DNA of 64,000 nucleotides, taken from Shewanella nanhaiensis. Lineage in GTDB: Bacteria; Pseudomonadota; Gammaproteobacteria; Enterobacterales; Shewanellaceae. The notes under the pieces were generated by a model. It had not been told where the DNA came from. It ran no database searches and was given only the letters and a program-made list of their open reading frames with translations. The stretch lies in assembly GCF_019457885.1 (NCBI RefSeq), contig NZ_JAHZST010000005.1:124001-188000 (forward strand). Direction: 5' to 3'. Made by a program: the position numbers and the translations under genes. This document shows positions 1 through 8,748 of this stretch, piece after piece (within the stretch, counting starts at the first letter, position 1; each line of letters starts with the position of its first letter).

Positions 1-1
1 T

Positions 2-568
2 GTCGATGCTCAACAGGTCTTTGGCGGCCATGGTTATATCCATGAGTGGGGAATGGAGCAGTTTGTACGTGATATTCGCATCGCCATGATCTATGAAGGA
101 ACAAATGGCGTACAGGCACTGGATCTGGTTGGCCGTAAGATACTGTCAGATAAAGGAGCTGCGCTGATGAGTTGGTCTGGGCTGGTTAAGCAGTTTATCG
201 GTGAGAACATGGGCAATGATCAGATGAAGCCCTATATTGCTGGTTTGATGGATGCCTCTGGTGATCTTGAGAAAGCCACTCAGTTTATCGCGACTAATGC
301 GGAACAGAATCCTGATATTCTTGGCGCTGCTTCAATGCCATATATGCAGATATTAGGGATCACAGCCTTGGCTTGGATGTGGGCACGTATCGCTTCAACG
401 GCAATCGTAGCGCTCGAGAACGGTACAACTGAGCTTGAGTTTTACCAAGGTAAGTTAAAAACCGCCAAGTTTTATATGAACTATTGGGCGGTGCAAACCA
501 GAAGTTTACGTAAACAGATAGAGGCGAGTAGTGAACAGTTAACTCAATTTAATGAGGCTGATTTTTAA
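2..568 (+). CDS. acyl-CoA dehydrogenase, C-terminal part
   Basis: The gene enters from the left edge; the frame is open from base 2, and the internal ATG at 53 is not a true start. The visible part carries GGHGYIHEWGMEQ and then DIRIAMIYEGTNGVQALDL, the conserved end of the acyl-CoA dehydrogenase catalytic domain, in which the Glu of YEGT is the usual catalytic base. About 150 residues of helical C-terminal extension follow, as in the long (about 600 aa) dehydrogenases of fatty-acid beta-oxidation. The expected reaction is FAD-dependent alpha,beta-dehydrogenation of acyl-CoA in the cytoplasm. Chain-length preference cannot be read from this fragment. A hairpin terminator follows at 616. Confidence 0.9.
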   Translation, partial: VDAQQVFGGHGYIHEWGMEQFVRDIRIAMIYEGTNGVQALDLVGRKILSDKGAALMSWSGLVKQFIGENMGNDQMKPYIAGLMDASGDLEKATQFIATNAEQNPDILGAASMPYMQILGITALAWMWARIASTAIVALENGTTELEFYQGKLKTAKFYMNYWAVQTRSLRKQIEASSEQLTQFNEADF

Positions 569-615
569 CGATTAGCTAGTTACTGCTCAGACTCGGTCTG
601 ACATCTTATCTAATT

Positions 616-650
616 GATCTGCGGAGCTTGTGTCTCTGCAGATCAGCTTT
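616..650 (+). terminator. hairpin terminator after acyl-CoA dehydrogenase
   Basis: GATCTGCGGAG (616-626) pairs with CTCTGCAGATC (634-644) through one G-T pair, and a short T-rich run follows. It lies 48 bases after the stop codon. Confidence 0.5.
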
Positions 651-858
651 TCTCAGCGTATAGATTAACAGCACTAAAGATTGTTTTATCTCTTACCGTT
701 AAACCGTCAATTGCATTAACTCTCCCCATCATCTCCATTTAAAATTCATACTTAAAAACTCATTAATTAAGTGTATTTTGATTATTTGAACTTTTATGTA
801 AACTTAAACGGTCATTTTTCTCTTACCATTGTGTCAGTTTACTAACAGGAGTCCCTAT

Positions 859-1383
859 ATGAAACTTAAAACATTAATCATTCTTTTGGCGGGTGTGGCA
901 TCATTTTCAAGTCAGGCATTAGAGATCAGTAGTAAAGATATTCATGAAGGTCAGCTGATGAGATCTAAATTTGAGTTCTCAGGAATGGGTTGCAGTGGGG
1001 GAAATGTATCGCCTCAGCTTTCGTGGTCTAATGCGCCAAAGGGGACCAAAAGCTTTGCCATTACAGTGTTTGATCCCGACGCGCCAACTGGCAGTGGCTG
1101 GTGGCATTGGACGGTATTGAATTTACCAGCAAGTACAACTCACTTAGAGCGAGGCGCTAAAATCACTAAAGGCCTTGAAACTCGCACCGATTTCGGTAAA
1201 CCAGGTTTTGGTGGGGCGTGTCCGCCAGAGGGTGATGGTATGCACAGGTATCAGTTTACGGTCTGGGCTTTGCCACAAGAGAAAATAGACCTTCCTGCCG
1301 ATATCTCTCCTGCAGTTGTTGGTTTTACTCTTAACAGTATGGCCCTAGATAAGGCTGTACTGACGGCAACGTTCGTCCGTTAA
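859..1383 (+). CDS. YbhB/YbcL (PEBP, Raf kinase inhibitor-like) family protein, exported
   Basis: The start at 859 is chosen over an upstream ATG at 829 because AGGAG lies just before it and the protein then opens with a signal peptide (MKLKTLIILLAGVASFSSQA). The body has the PEBP fold signature: FDPDAPTGSGWWHW near residues 70-85 and PPEGDGMHRYQFTVWAL near residues 120-136. Bacterial PEBP proteins bind anionic ligands; the physiological partner is usually unknown. Length (174 aa) is normal for a secreted member. An AraC-type regulator follows 22 bases downstream on the same strand, so the two are probably cotranscribed. Family assignment is firm; the role is open. Confidence 0.88.
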   Translation: MKLKTLIILLAGVASFSSQALEISSKDIHEGQLMRSKFEFSGMGCSGGNVSPQLSWSNAPKGTKSFAITVFDPDAPTGSGWWHWTVLNLPASTTHLERGAKITKGLETRTDFGKPGFGGACPPEGDGMHRYQFTVWALPQEKIDLPADISPAVVGFTLNSMALDKAVLTATFVR

Positions 1384-1405
1384 AGTAGGGATATTCGGGG
1401 ATAAG

Positions 1406-2185
1406 ATGGCTAAGTTAATCAGCGTGCACGCTTTTAAAAGCTCGCAACCTCAAGCATTAAGAGATGTTCCCATCTATATCCCCAGTATTGTAGTTGTGCA
1501 AGCGGGTGCTAAGCTGCTGAGTTGGCAAAGTGATACGTTAACGTTCGAGAAGGGAACCTGGCTGTTTGCTCATGCTGAACAATCGCTTACTTTTATTAAT
1601 CACCCCGCTAACTTTGCATTTCGTTCAATTCAGATCTGTTTCTTATCGCCTCCTTCCTTAGCGATTATGGCGTCGATCGCTGCCAAGAGGGGAAGACATT
1701 TAACCAAATCACCTAAAGTGGCCTCTAGTACAAAACTTGATTTTGCTTTGAAACAGCTACTTGCTATGCAAGAGCTGGACTTTACTGAGCAAACTCAGCA
1801 GCACTACCTCGATGCCTTCTATCAAATACTGTTAGAAGCTGGGTTACTGCAGCTGCTTTTCCCTGGGGCAGATCTTTCAATGCGAGAGAGGGTATGTCGC
1901 TTTTTGAGTAATGAGCCAGCTAAGGCTCATTCCATTGATGAACTTTGTACACACTTAGGCCAGAGTCGATCGACGTTAACACGACGCTTAGCAGATGAGA
2001 GTACCAGTTACCGTGAGCTCTTAAGTGAGACTCGTATGCTCCATGCGCTCAGCTTGATGCAGGCCAGACCCTACAAGCAGTTAGAGCTGGCATTGGCCTG
2101 CGGTTATCAGTCTGAAACCCGCTTTGGTCAACGTTTTCTCAAGCAGTTTGGACTCACTCCTAAACAGTATATGAAAACGCTTTAA
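1406..2185 (+). CDS. AraC-family transcriptional regulator
   Basis: This 259-aa protein has a poorly conserved N-terminal sensor part and a C-terminal AraC-type double helix-turn-helix (about residues 158-257), including SIDELCTHLGQSRSTLTRRL and the second-helix signature LALACGYQSETRFGQRFLKQFG ending in LTPKQY. It lies 22 bases behind the PEBP gene and probably shares its transcript. No effector can be named. A cytoplasmic DNA-binding role is clear from the C-terminal domain; the targets are not. Confidence 0.9.
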   Translation: MAKLISVHAFKSSQPQALRDVPIYIPSIVVVQAGAKLLSWQSDTLTFEKGTWLFAHAEQSLTFINHPANFAFRSIQICFLSPPSLAIMASIAAKRGRHLTKSPKVASSTKLDFALKQLLAMQELDFTEQTQQHYLDAFYQILLEAGLLQLLFPGADLSMRERVCRFLSNEPAKAHSIDELCTHLGQSRSTLTRRLADESTSYRELLSETRMLHALSLMQARPYKQLELALACGYQSETRFGQRFLKQFGLTPKQYMKTL

Positions 2186-2260
2186 GCCAGTTTTTCTGCA
2201 ATTTCTCTATATCGTTATTAACTATGTTTTTTGCTTGGCTAATTATGAATTAAACTATAG

Positions 2261-3169
2261 TCATTTATTCTTTTTAGAGAGAATCGGATCGTTTTTTATT
2301 GTCTTTTCCATAAAGTCTAAGAAATATTTTGTTTTTAAAGGCATATAATTATTTGCTGGATATACAGCATTGATAGGGTAACGCTTATAATAATCTTTGA
2401 GAATATGAGTTAGTTTTCCTGACGAAATATAAGAGGTAACTAACCAGCTTGGCATTAATGCTATTCCAGCATCTGCTAATAGCATCTCCATTAATCCAAA
2501 TCCATTATCGCATTGGAAATTTCCAGTGATCTGTACTGAGGCATCTGATTTTTGATTGGAGAAATTCCATACTGTACCTTTGGGCGATAAGCTGTATACA
2601 AGGCAGTTGTGTTGTTTTAGTTCTCTTGGATGGTTTGGAGTGGAGTAATTTTGAAGGTAAGTTGGTGAGGCGACAATAATAAGATCATCATAACCTAACT
2701 GTTTAGCGATCATTGAAGAGTCTTTTAAATCGCCTAAACGAATAGCAAGATCAATACCTTCTTCGACGAGATGTAACATTTTTTCATTGAATATCAAATC
2801 TAAATGAATATTAGGATAGGTATCCAAAAATGTTGAAATGACGGGGGCTATATAGAGACCACCGAACATGGTAGGGACTGTTACTCGTAGTTTTCCTTTA
2901 GGTGTTGCGGTCATAGAGCGAGCCTCTGATTCTGCTTCCTCTATCTCACTTAAAATATTTACCACTCTCTCATAATAACTCTGGCCTGTTTCGGTTAACT
3001 TGTGAGCTCTACTTCCTCTCACCAACAGATGAGATCCTAATTCTGATTCTAAAGCCGCAACTCTTTTGCTGATGGTTGCTTGATTTGTATTTAGTTCTTT
3101 GGCTACGGCAGAGAAGCTGCCAGTTTCAACGACTCGAATAAAAGATCGCATAGCAATAAGTGTATCCAT
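2261..3169 (-). CDS. LysR-family transcriptional regulator (divergent from pirin)
   Basis: A standard-length LysR protein (302 aa) with an N-terminal winged HTH (residues about 1-60: FIRVVETGSFSAVAKELN, then NQATISKRVAALESELG) and a LysR substrate-binding domain over the rest. AAGGAA lies 5 bases before the ATG. It is transcribed away from the pirin gene across a 149-base AT-rich spacer. That arrangement is common for LysR regulators that control the divergent gene, so pirin is the likely target (inference). Confidence 0.9.
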   Translation of the reverse strand: MDTLIAMRSFIRVVETGSFSAVAKELNTNQATISKRVAALESELGSHLLVRGSRAHKLTETGQSYYERVVNILSEIEEAESEARSMTATPKGKLRVTVPTMFGGLYIAPVISTFLDTYPNIHLDLIFNEKMLHLVEEGIDLAIRLGDLKDSSMIAKQLGYDDLIIVASPTYLQNYSTPNHPRELKQHNCLVYSLSPKGTVWNFSNQKSDASVQITGNFQCDNGFGLMEMLLADAGIALMPSWLVTSYISSGKLTHILKDYYKRYPINAVYPANNYMPLKTKYFLDFMEKTIKNDPILSKKNK

Positions 3170-3318
3170 AACTATTCCTTTTAGGCATAGAAAGTATGCA
3201 TATCTGCCTAGATTTAATCCTTAAAGCCATAGTTTATACTCTAATTAAGGTTGGAAAAAGGTTAAAACAGAACCTTTAACTAAATAAAAAATATCAATTT
3301 TTAAACAAAGGATACAAA

Positions 3319-4005
3319 GTGGACTGTCAAGCTTTACGTATTATTCATCGTGAAAATCTTCCTGTTGGAGGCTTCGCCGGTATCGTAGAAACTCGTATGG
3401 TGATGAATCCAGACATTTGGGCAGAAGCTGCTCAAAATAATGAAATTAGTCACGGTTTAGGTGATTTTATTTATCTTGCTAGTGGTTATTTTAAGCCGAA
3501 TGAAGGTGTGCCCATCCACCCCCATAATGATGTTGATATTGTCAGTGTTATTTTGAGCGGCTCAGTTGGTCATAAAGGAAGCTTAGGAGATGGCACTGTC
3601 ATAGAGGGGCCGGGTGTTCAGGTTCAGCGTGCAGGAACTGGAATGAGGCATTCTGAATTTAGTTTAAGTCAGAGAAAAGCAGAGATTATACAGGTTTGGT
3701 TTCGTCCTCCAGAACAGAAGTTAACACCAAAATATCAGAATTTTGAGCTTAAGCGAGGGAAGCTAACGACCGTTTTAGGTGGAGAAAATGATGAAAGCTT
3801 TAATAGTAATATGCTATGTCGAGTTGGATTTGTTTCTCCAAGTCAAACTATAGAGTGTGATACATCTTTTGTTGCCATGATCATAAAGGGCACGGCTGAG
3901 GCGAATGGTATTGCACTTAAAGAGGGAGATCTTTTTGAGGGGGAGGAGTTAATGCTTTCTTCAAATGAGGGCTTTGGACTCATCCTCATTACAGGGAGTG
4001 AATAA
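3319..4005 (+). CDS. pirin-family bicupin protein
   Basis: The gene begins with GTG at 3319 after an AAAGGA-like site. The N-terminal cupin carries the pirin metal set: H67 and H69 (in HPHNDVDIVSVILSG), H111 and E113 (in GMRHSEF), matching the two His, third His and Glu that bind iron in characterised pirins. Length is 228 aa, typical of the short YhhW-like group, some of which are quercetinases. It may act as a redox sensor or dioxygenase in the cytoplasm; the substrate cannot be read. It is divergent from a LysR gene that probably controls it. Confidence 0.88.
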   Translation: MDCQALRIIHRENLPVGGFAGIVETRMVMNPDIWAEAAQNNEISHGLGDFIYLASGYFKPNEGVPIHPHNDVDIVSVILSGSVGHKGSLGDGTVIEGPGVQVQRAGTGMRHSEFSLSQRKAEIIQVWFRPPEQKLTPKYQNFELKRGKLTTVLGGENDESFNSNMLCRVGFVSPSQTIECDTSFVAMIIKGTAEANGIALKEGDLFEGEELMLSSNEGFGLILITGSE

Positions 4006-4190
4006 CATTCATTTCTATAAATAATAAAGATGATTTTTTAATAGTTCTAAGATTAAATAATTGTCTAAGGTTTATTATTAAATAACGTCCGCATCATTAA
4101 CTAATGCTATTTAATATATTTCATGCTTGGTGCTTATATTTTGTTATAGGTAATTATTGCTTGATTACCTTCTTAACTAACTAATAGGGA

Positions 4191-5468
4191 ATGTTTATGA
4201 ACATAGTTAGAGTATTGTTGAAAAATATAATGGTTGTCATATCATCTTATGCCGTGAGTTTTATTGTTTATGCAGGAGCACTTCCTTCATCTGCCACTAT
4301 TCTTGAGTTTGCAGAGAAAGATATTCTTTTTGTAGCAGACTCCGATGCGAGTCAGATAGTGGCGTATAAGCTACCACCTCAACAAGCTGCAAAAACCTCC
4401 TCTAGTTATAATCTCGAGGGAATAGGTACAAAAATAGCTAAACAGCTTAGTGTTGGTGAACGTTCGATTAGTTATCACGACATTGCAGTTCATCCTGTTA
4501 GCAAGGAAGTTTATATCTCTCTTTCTGTATTAAAGGAAAATAAAACTGTGCCACTCATTATGAGTGTTAATCAGTCGGGGAATTTAACCGAAATTAATTT
4601 GAAGTCTTTAGACCATAGTGTCAAAAAATTAGTTAACACTGCTACAGATACCGTGAAATTCTGGCGTGATATTCCTGCTACAACACTGGCAATTACAGAC
4701 TTAGACTATATTAATGGCAACTTATATGTATCTAGTTTATCTACTGGTGAGTTTGCCTCTACTTTACGTAAGGTCTCATACCCATTTGATAAATCGACAA
4801 CTATCTCAAGTATTGAGATCTATCATGCGGTTCACGATCAAACAGAAACGAGAGCACCTATTCGTGCTATGGCTGTGTTGGAGATCGGCGGCGTTGAAAC
4901 CGTTGTTGCTGCTTATACATGTACACCCTTAGTGACAATTCCTACTAGTGCTTTAGATAACGGTGCTCATGTAAAAGGTAAAACGATAGCTGAATTAGGT
5001 TATGGTAATACGCCGTTGGATGTTATTTACTTTTCAGCTTTGAACAATGAGCAAAAAAAGGAAGAGTTTGTACTTGTTATTCATAAAGAGCGTAGCGCAG
5101 ATCTGATACGTGTTGCAGATTTAGTGGAAGCAAATAAACAGGAGGGATTATCGACACCAGAGATGTGGGCTAAAGCCGGGGTTGTCACGCGTCCTGTTCC
5201 ACTTGCTGGAGTATTACAAGCAGCAGATCAAGATGAGCAGTTTATTGCGACTTTAAAGAGAAATTTAATAACAGGGGATATTGACTTAGTTTCATTCCGT
5301 AAAGGCGCATATTTTCGTTTAAATGACTTTATTAGTGAATATAACTTTCCCGATTACCAGTATGTACCAGAGCAAGATATGTTTCGTAACTACCAAAATC
5401 TGTTGAAAACAGACTCAGATTACGGTGATTTGATACGTCAACAGCAGGCTCAAAAGGAAAAGAGATAG
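4191..5468 (+). CDS. exported protein of unknown function, beta-propeller-like
   Basis: I do not recognise the family. The protein (425 aa, or 423 from the second ATG at 4197) starts with a hydrophobic signal segment (about residues 10-28). The body contains repeated short beta-strand units with patterns such as ILFVADSDASQIVAYKL, SYHDIAVHPVSKEVYISL and ITDLDYINGNLYVSSLS, which recall blades of a beta-propeller. The C-terminus is polar (DLIRQQQAQKEKR). The next gene starts on the last base of its stop codon, so the two are translationally coupled and probably work together in the periplasm or cell envelope. There is one Cys in the mature part. Function unknown. Confidence 0.6.
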   Translation: MFMNIVRVLLKNIMVVISSYAVSFIVYAGALPSSATILEFAEKDILFVADSDASQIVAYKLPPQQAAKTSSSYNLEGIGTKIAKQLSVGERSISYHDIAVHPVSKEVYISLSVLKENKTVPLIMSVNQSGNLTEINLKSLDHSVKKLVNTATDTVKFWRDIPATTLAITDLDYINGNLYVSSLSTGEFASTLRKVSYPFDKSTTISSIEIYHAVHDQTETRAPIRAMAVLEIGGVETVVAAYTCTPLVTIPTSALDNGAHVKGKTIAELGYGNTPLDVIYFSALNNEQKKEEFVLVIHKERSADLIRVADLVEANKQEGLSTPEMWAKAGVVTRPVPLAGVLQAADQDEQFIATLKRNLITGDIDLVSFRKGAYFRLNDFISEYNFPDYQYVPEQDMFRNYQNLLKTDSDYGDLIRQQQAQKEKR

Positions 5469-6292
5469 TGAATGCTTTATCACTGAGCTTGGTACTTTGG
5501 ATGTTGTTTAATGTTTCAATAGCGCAGGCTTCAACCTGTGAAATAGAGAGTGAACAACTACAAATTTCAGCTGTTTACCCAACAGCTGAAACATTACCTG
5601 AAAATCTCTTACGTTTTTATGTATATTTTTCTAGGCCGATGTTACGTGAAGATATACTAAAATCCATTTATCTAGCTAATGAAAAAGGGGAAAAGCTTGA
5701 AGGCGTTTTTCTTGAAAATAGATTTAACCTTTGGAGTCCAGATAGCACGCGATTAACTTTACTTTTTGATCCTGGACGAGTCAAAACGGGGTTGGTTGCA
5801 TACAATGAGATGGGGCATGCACTCACTCCTGGGAGTGAGTACCAATTAATCATAGATAAATCTGTTATGAGTGTTGCTGGCTGTACTCTTGAACGTCAAT
5901 TTATCAAGGAGTTTAACGCAACAAAAGCTAACTATGAATTGCCTGATATAGAGCAGTGGAGCCTAAGCCAGCCTATTGCAGGCACTCATGATGCGCTAAA
6001 TGTTACGCTCAATGGCAGCATGGACCATGTGTCTTTAGCTTATCGCTTAAGAGTAAAAGACAGAGAGGGCGAGGTCATTTCAGGAAGTATAGCTCTCTCT
6101 AAACAGGAAACAATGTGGATTTTTGTGCCAGAAAAACCATGGAGGAAACGTCCATATAGGCTGGTCGTCGATCCTATGTTGGAAGATATTTCTGGAAACC
6201 GGATCACAGGTTTATTTGAACAGCCTTTGTTGATGAGTGGCAAAGCTGAGCTAAAGAACTGGATTAAGATAGACATACAATCAGCTTTATAG
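5468..6292 (+). CDS. exported Ig-like-domain protein of unknown function
   Basis: A GTG start overlaps the previous stop codon by one base. A signal peptide (to about residue 22, ...NVSIAQA) precedes a 250-residue beta-rich protein. The segment around residues 35-130 (AVYPTAETLPENLLRFYVYF, then SRPML and later RFNLWSPDSTRLTLLFDPGR) looks like a bacterial Ig-like domain of the Big_5/SbsA sort: proline after the first strand, Y-F-S-x-P-M motif and a D-P-G-R turn. Mature cysteines near residues 23 and 138 could pair. It forms a two-gene unit with the upstream propeller-like protein. Function unknown; an envelope partner role is inference. Confidence 0.6.
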   Translation: MNALSLSLVLWMLFNVSIAQASTCEIESEQLQISAVYPTAETLPENLLRFYVYFSRPMLREDILKSIYLANEKGEKLEGVFLENRFNLWSPDSTRLTLLFDPGRVKTGLVAYNEMGHALTPGSEYQLIIDKSVMSVAGCTLERQFIKEFNATKANYELPDIEQWSLSQPIAGTHDALNVTLNGSMDHVSLAYRLRVKDREGEVISGSIALSKQETMWIFVPEKPWRKRPYRLVVDPMLEDISGNRITGLFEQPLLMSGKAELKNWIKIDIQSAL

Positions 6293-6362
6293 CACCAAGG
6301 AAAATCACTCTTGAAATAAACTTATCGATGCTAACTGCTATAGAGTTGTCTAGTAACTGCGT

Positions 6363-6971
6363 TTATAGCTTAACAAAATGAAGCAAGCGATTATTGGCTG
6401 GCATGGTGTGGTCGGCCATTAGCTTTAGATCTTGCTCTTTTGCAAGTTGAACAATCCACTCAATATCGCGTATCGCACTTTGAGGGTTTTGCTCTGCGAG
6501 CCAGATATCGAACATGGCATTACTTTCACTGGTGTAGTTTCCTCCATAATTAAATGGCCCGTAGATGCAGAGTTGTCCTTGGGGCTGTAAATGCTCTCCG
6601 ACGCCGTTAAAAAAGGCTTCTACCATCTCTTTAGACATGATATGCAGCGTGTTGGCAGTAAACATAGCATCGAAATTAACCTGTTTTGATAGTGGCCAAG
6701 TTTGGGTCACATCGAGTGTTAATGGTTGTCGTAAATTCATTAGCTGTACTTGAGCTAATCTCATCTCTATCCCTTCAAGATAGCCCTGTTGATCACTGGT
6801 TTGCCAAATAAGATGTGGCAGATGTTGAGCAAAGTGGACGGCGTGCTGCGCAGTGCCAGTGCCTATCTCCAGCAGGTGTCTTGAGTTTAAAAATAGCGGC
6901 CTTATCACATCAAGGATAGGGGCTTTATTGTTTTCACAAGCTTGAGAAAAGGGGAGTTGATTTATGTTCAT
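6363..6971 (-). CDS. DUF938-family SAM-dependent methyltransferase-like protein
   Basis: The 202-aa protein opens with FSQACENNKAPILDVIRPLF and contains LLEIGTGTAQHAVHFAQHLP, the glycine-rich SAM-binding loop of class I methyltransferases, in the form typical of DUF938. Later FDAMFTANTLHIMS and QLCIYGPFNYGGNYTSESN also fit that family. The substrate of DUF938 proteins is not known. It stands alone, convergent with the upstream secreted pair. The shine-dalgarno site before the ATG at 6971 is weak. Confidence 0.85.
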   Translation of the reverse strand: MNINQLPFSQACENNKAPILDVIRPLFLNSRHLLEIGTGTAQHAVHFAQHLPHLIWQTSDQQGYLEGIEMRLAQVQLMNLRQPLTLDVTQTWPLSKQVNFDAMFTANTLHIMSKEMVEAFFNGVGEHLQPQGQLCIYGPFNYGGNYTSESNAMFDIWLAEQNPQSAIRDIEWIVQLAKEQDLKLMADHTMPANNRLLHFVKL

Positions 6972-7093
6972 TCTATTACGCCCAATGAATAGGAAAACTT
7001 ATACTGATTGGTATTAGTCATAGTTAATTTGATACTGTATCTTGTTCTTTCTATTCAAAGAAGGGAAGGATAAGAGTTTATGGAGAGTTGGAT

Positions 7094-7591
7094 ATGAAAC
7101 TTATCAGTGTAAGTGAGGAGCATGTTCACCAGATGATGCTCTGGTTTGATGATAAAGACTCACTGTATTCTTGGGCTGGTCCTGGTTTTCGCTATCCATT
7201 TACCTATGATAGCTTCATTGAAGATCTTAATCTGGACACGTTAACATCATTCTCTTTGGTAAATGACACTGGCGAGCTTGTCGGATTTGGTCAGTGTTAC
7301 CGCCGTAATGGCAAATGTCACCTAGGACGCCTCGTTATTGCCCCCCATTTTCGAGGGCAAACTTGTCAGATAACAGGGTTGATAGAGATGAAAGTGAGTC
7401 ATTACCTGATCTTGACTTTAAGTGAGTTAGGGTGTGAAGCGTTAGGGATCCCTCTTGTCACAGGTTCAGTCTCTTTGTTTGTGTTAAATCATAATCTTCC
7501 AGCCCTTAATCTCTATCTGTCGTTAGGTTTTATTGAGAGCCAATACCCTGAAGCTATCCCGATTGATAACTGCCTCTATATGGTGAAGTGA
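7094..7591 (+). CDS. GNAT-family N-acetyltransferase
   Basis: The ATG at 7094 is preferred over a TTG two codons upstream because GAGAG sits 6 bases before it. The protein (165 aa) has a GNAT core: GFGQCYRRNGKCHLGRLVIA followed by PHFRGQ, which corresponds to the acetyl-CoA-binding R/Q-x-x-G-x-G/A loop in a degenerate form, and the C-terminal NLPALNLYLSLGFIE strand-helix typical of the fold. The substrate is unknown. Its neighbours give no pathway hint. Confidence 0.8.
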   Translation: MKLISVSEEHVHQMMLWFDDKDSLYSWAGPGFRYPFTYDSFIEDLNLDTLTSFSLVNDTGELVGFGQCYRRNGKCHLGRLVIAPHFRGQTCQITGLIEMKVSHYLILTLSELGCEALGIPLVTGSVSLFVLNHNLPALNLYLSLGFIESQYPEAIPIDNCLYMVK

Positions 7592-7632
7592 TTTTAATTT
7601 TAGTGAGACTTGCTAAAACATAAGGAGTATTA

Positions 7633-8100
7633 ATGTCTGAGTATCTTGCCATCATCAATTGGAAGCGAGCCGCTGATGAGTCCTTTATTGATAATGAATA
7701 TAGCCGAGGTCATCAGTGGTCTTTTGACGGTGGAGTCGAGATTTCAGCTTCCTCTTCACCTCATATTGTTCCTTTGCCGTTTTCTGTGGAGGCTAATGTT
7801 GATCCAGAGGAGGCATTTGTCGCTTCACTCTCAAGTTGTCATATGTTGTTCTTTTTGGGGATTGCGGCAAAAAGGCGTTGGGTAGTTGATGCGTATCATG
7901 ATAATGCTGTGGGAGTAATGGAGCTGGATGAAAGTGGGAAAATGGCGATGACTAAGGTACTGCTTAGGCCCAAAGTGACGTTTTCAGGAGAAAAGCAACC
8001 AAGCTTGGCTCAACTTGAAAAAGTGCATCATCAATCCCATGAGCAGTGCTTTATTGCGAACTCAGTAAAAACTGAGGTGGTCACTGAAATCGTATTTTAG
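7633..8100 (+). CDS. OsmC/Ohr-family protein
   Basis: A 155-aa protein with the OsmC-type segment PEEAFVASLSSCHMLFFLGIA (residues about 57-77), whose Cys corresponds to the first redox Cys of the OsmC/Ohr family. A second Cys (EQCFIANSVKT, near residue 137) is in the right place for the resolving Cys, so thiol peroxidase activity toward organic hydroperoxides is plausible. The start has AAGGAG 7 bases upstream. The length is that of the YhfA/OsmC-like branch and not of classical Ohr. It sits 41 bases behind the GNAT gene and may share its transcript. Confidence 0.85.
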   Translation: MSEYLAIINWKRAADESFIDNEYSRGHQWSFDGGVEISASSSPHIVPLPFSVEANVDPEEAFVASLSSCHMLFFLGIAAKRRWVVDAYHDNAVGVMELDESGKMAMTKVLLRPKVTFSGEKQPSLAQLEKVHHQSHEQCFIANSVKTEVVTEIVF

Positions 8101-8466
8101 CGAGAGAAAGTTGATGCTAGGCGGGGGATAAAGGGTCAACACTTTAAAAGTAAGTCGAGTACTGGCCTACTCGACCTAACCTGAGTTGTAAATGATGACA
8201 AGCTCTTAGGCTAGTTTCATGATTCTACATTCAAAAAACAGCAAAATAATTGGTGGCAGATTCACTACTTGTGCTCGCTCCCTAGGCGTTTTTTCGTTTG
8301 TACATTTTGGTTTGACACTGCACAAGTCAACTCAAGATTTAACATTAACAAACTATCTGTCTAAAAAATTAGACTAAAACTGTCTGTAGTGTTAAAAATA
8401 TGTTCTCCCTACTTAAGGGAAAAGCTGTATATCTTTTTATCAACGGCCAGTGGAAAAAAGGAATTT
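8101..8466. other. intergenic region before the HTH/repeat-peptide cassette
   Basis: No convincing gene is seen. It holds a GTCGAGTA/TACTCGAC inverted repeat with a 6-base loop at about 8155-8176 (no T-run) and a GTCTAA-AAAA-TTAGAC palindrome at 8359-8374. An upstream in-frame ATG at 8389 lacks a ribosome site, so the HTH gene is started at 8467. Confidence 0.5.
8359..8374. promoter_or_regulatory. palindrome, candidate operator of the HTH regulator
   Basis: GTCTAA-AAAA-TTAGAC is a perfect 6-base-arm palindrome about 93 bases upstream of the HTH start codon, in an AT-rich stretch that could hold the promoter. Autoregulation by the small HTH protein is inference. Confidence 0.35.
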
Positions 8467-8748
8467 ATGTTCACAACACCAGAGATAGTCAAATCGCTTC
8501 GGTTGTCACAAGGATACAGTGTCACTGAACTGGCAAGTAAGATGGGGTGTAGCCGACAAACCATATATAACTGGGAGGATGGGGTCTCTGAACCTAAACT
8601 GTCTCAGTTTTTGCATTTATGTGTGATTGTGGGGCTTAACCCGAACAATTTACTTCCCAAAATACCTTCAAAAATGAGTAAAATACAGTTCACAGACAAG
8701 GAGTTTCAAGATGATAATCAGCAATCCTCCACTGATTTCACAAAGTAG
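8467..8748 (+). CDS. small XRE-type HTH transcriptional regulator
   Basis: The start at 8467 (93 aa) is chosen because AAGGAA lies directly upstream; an earlier ATG at 8389 has no such site. Residues about 6-60 form a Cro/CI-type HTH: VKSLRLSQGYSVTELASKMG followed by CSRQTIYNWEDGVSEPKLSQ, with the usual W/E-x-G-x-x-x-P motif. The polar tail (about 25 residues) has no fold that I recognise. The stop lies 38 bases inside the next gene, which begins at 8711, so the two are translationally linked. It likely controls this cassette, possibly through the palindrome at 8359. Confidence 0.8.
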   Translation: MFTTPEIVKSLRLSQGYSVTELASKMGCSRQTIYNWEDGVSEPKLSQFLHLCVIVGLNPNNLLPKIPSKMSKIQFTDKEFQDDNQQSSTDFTK

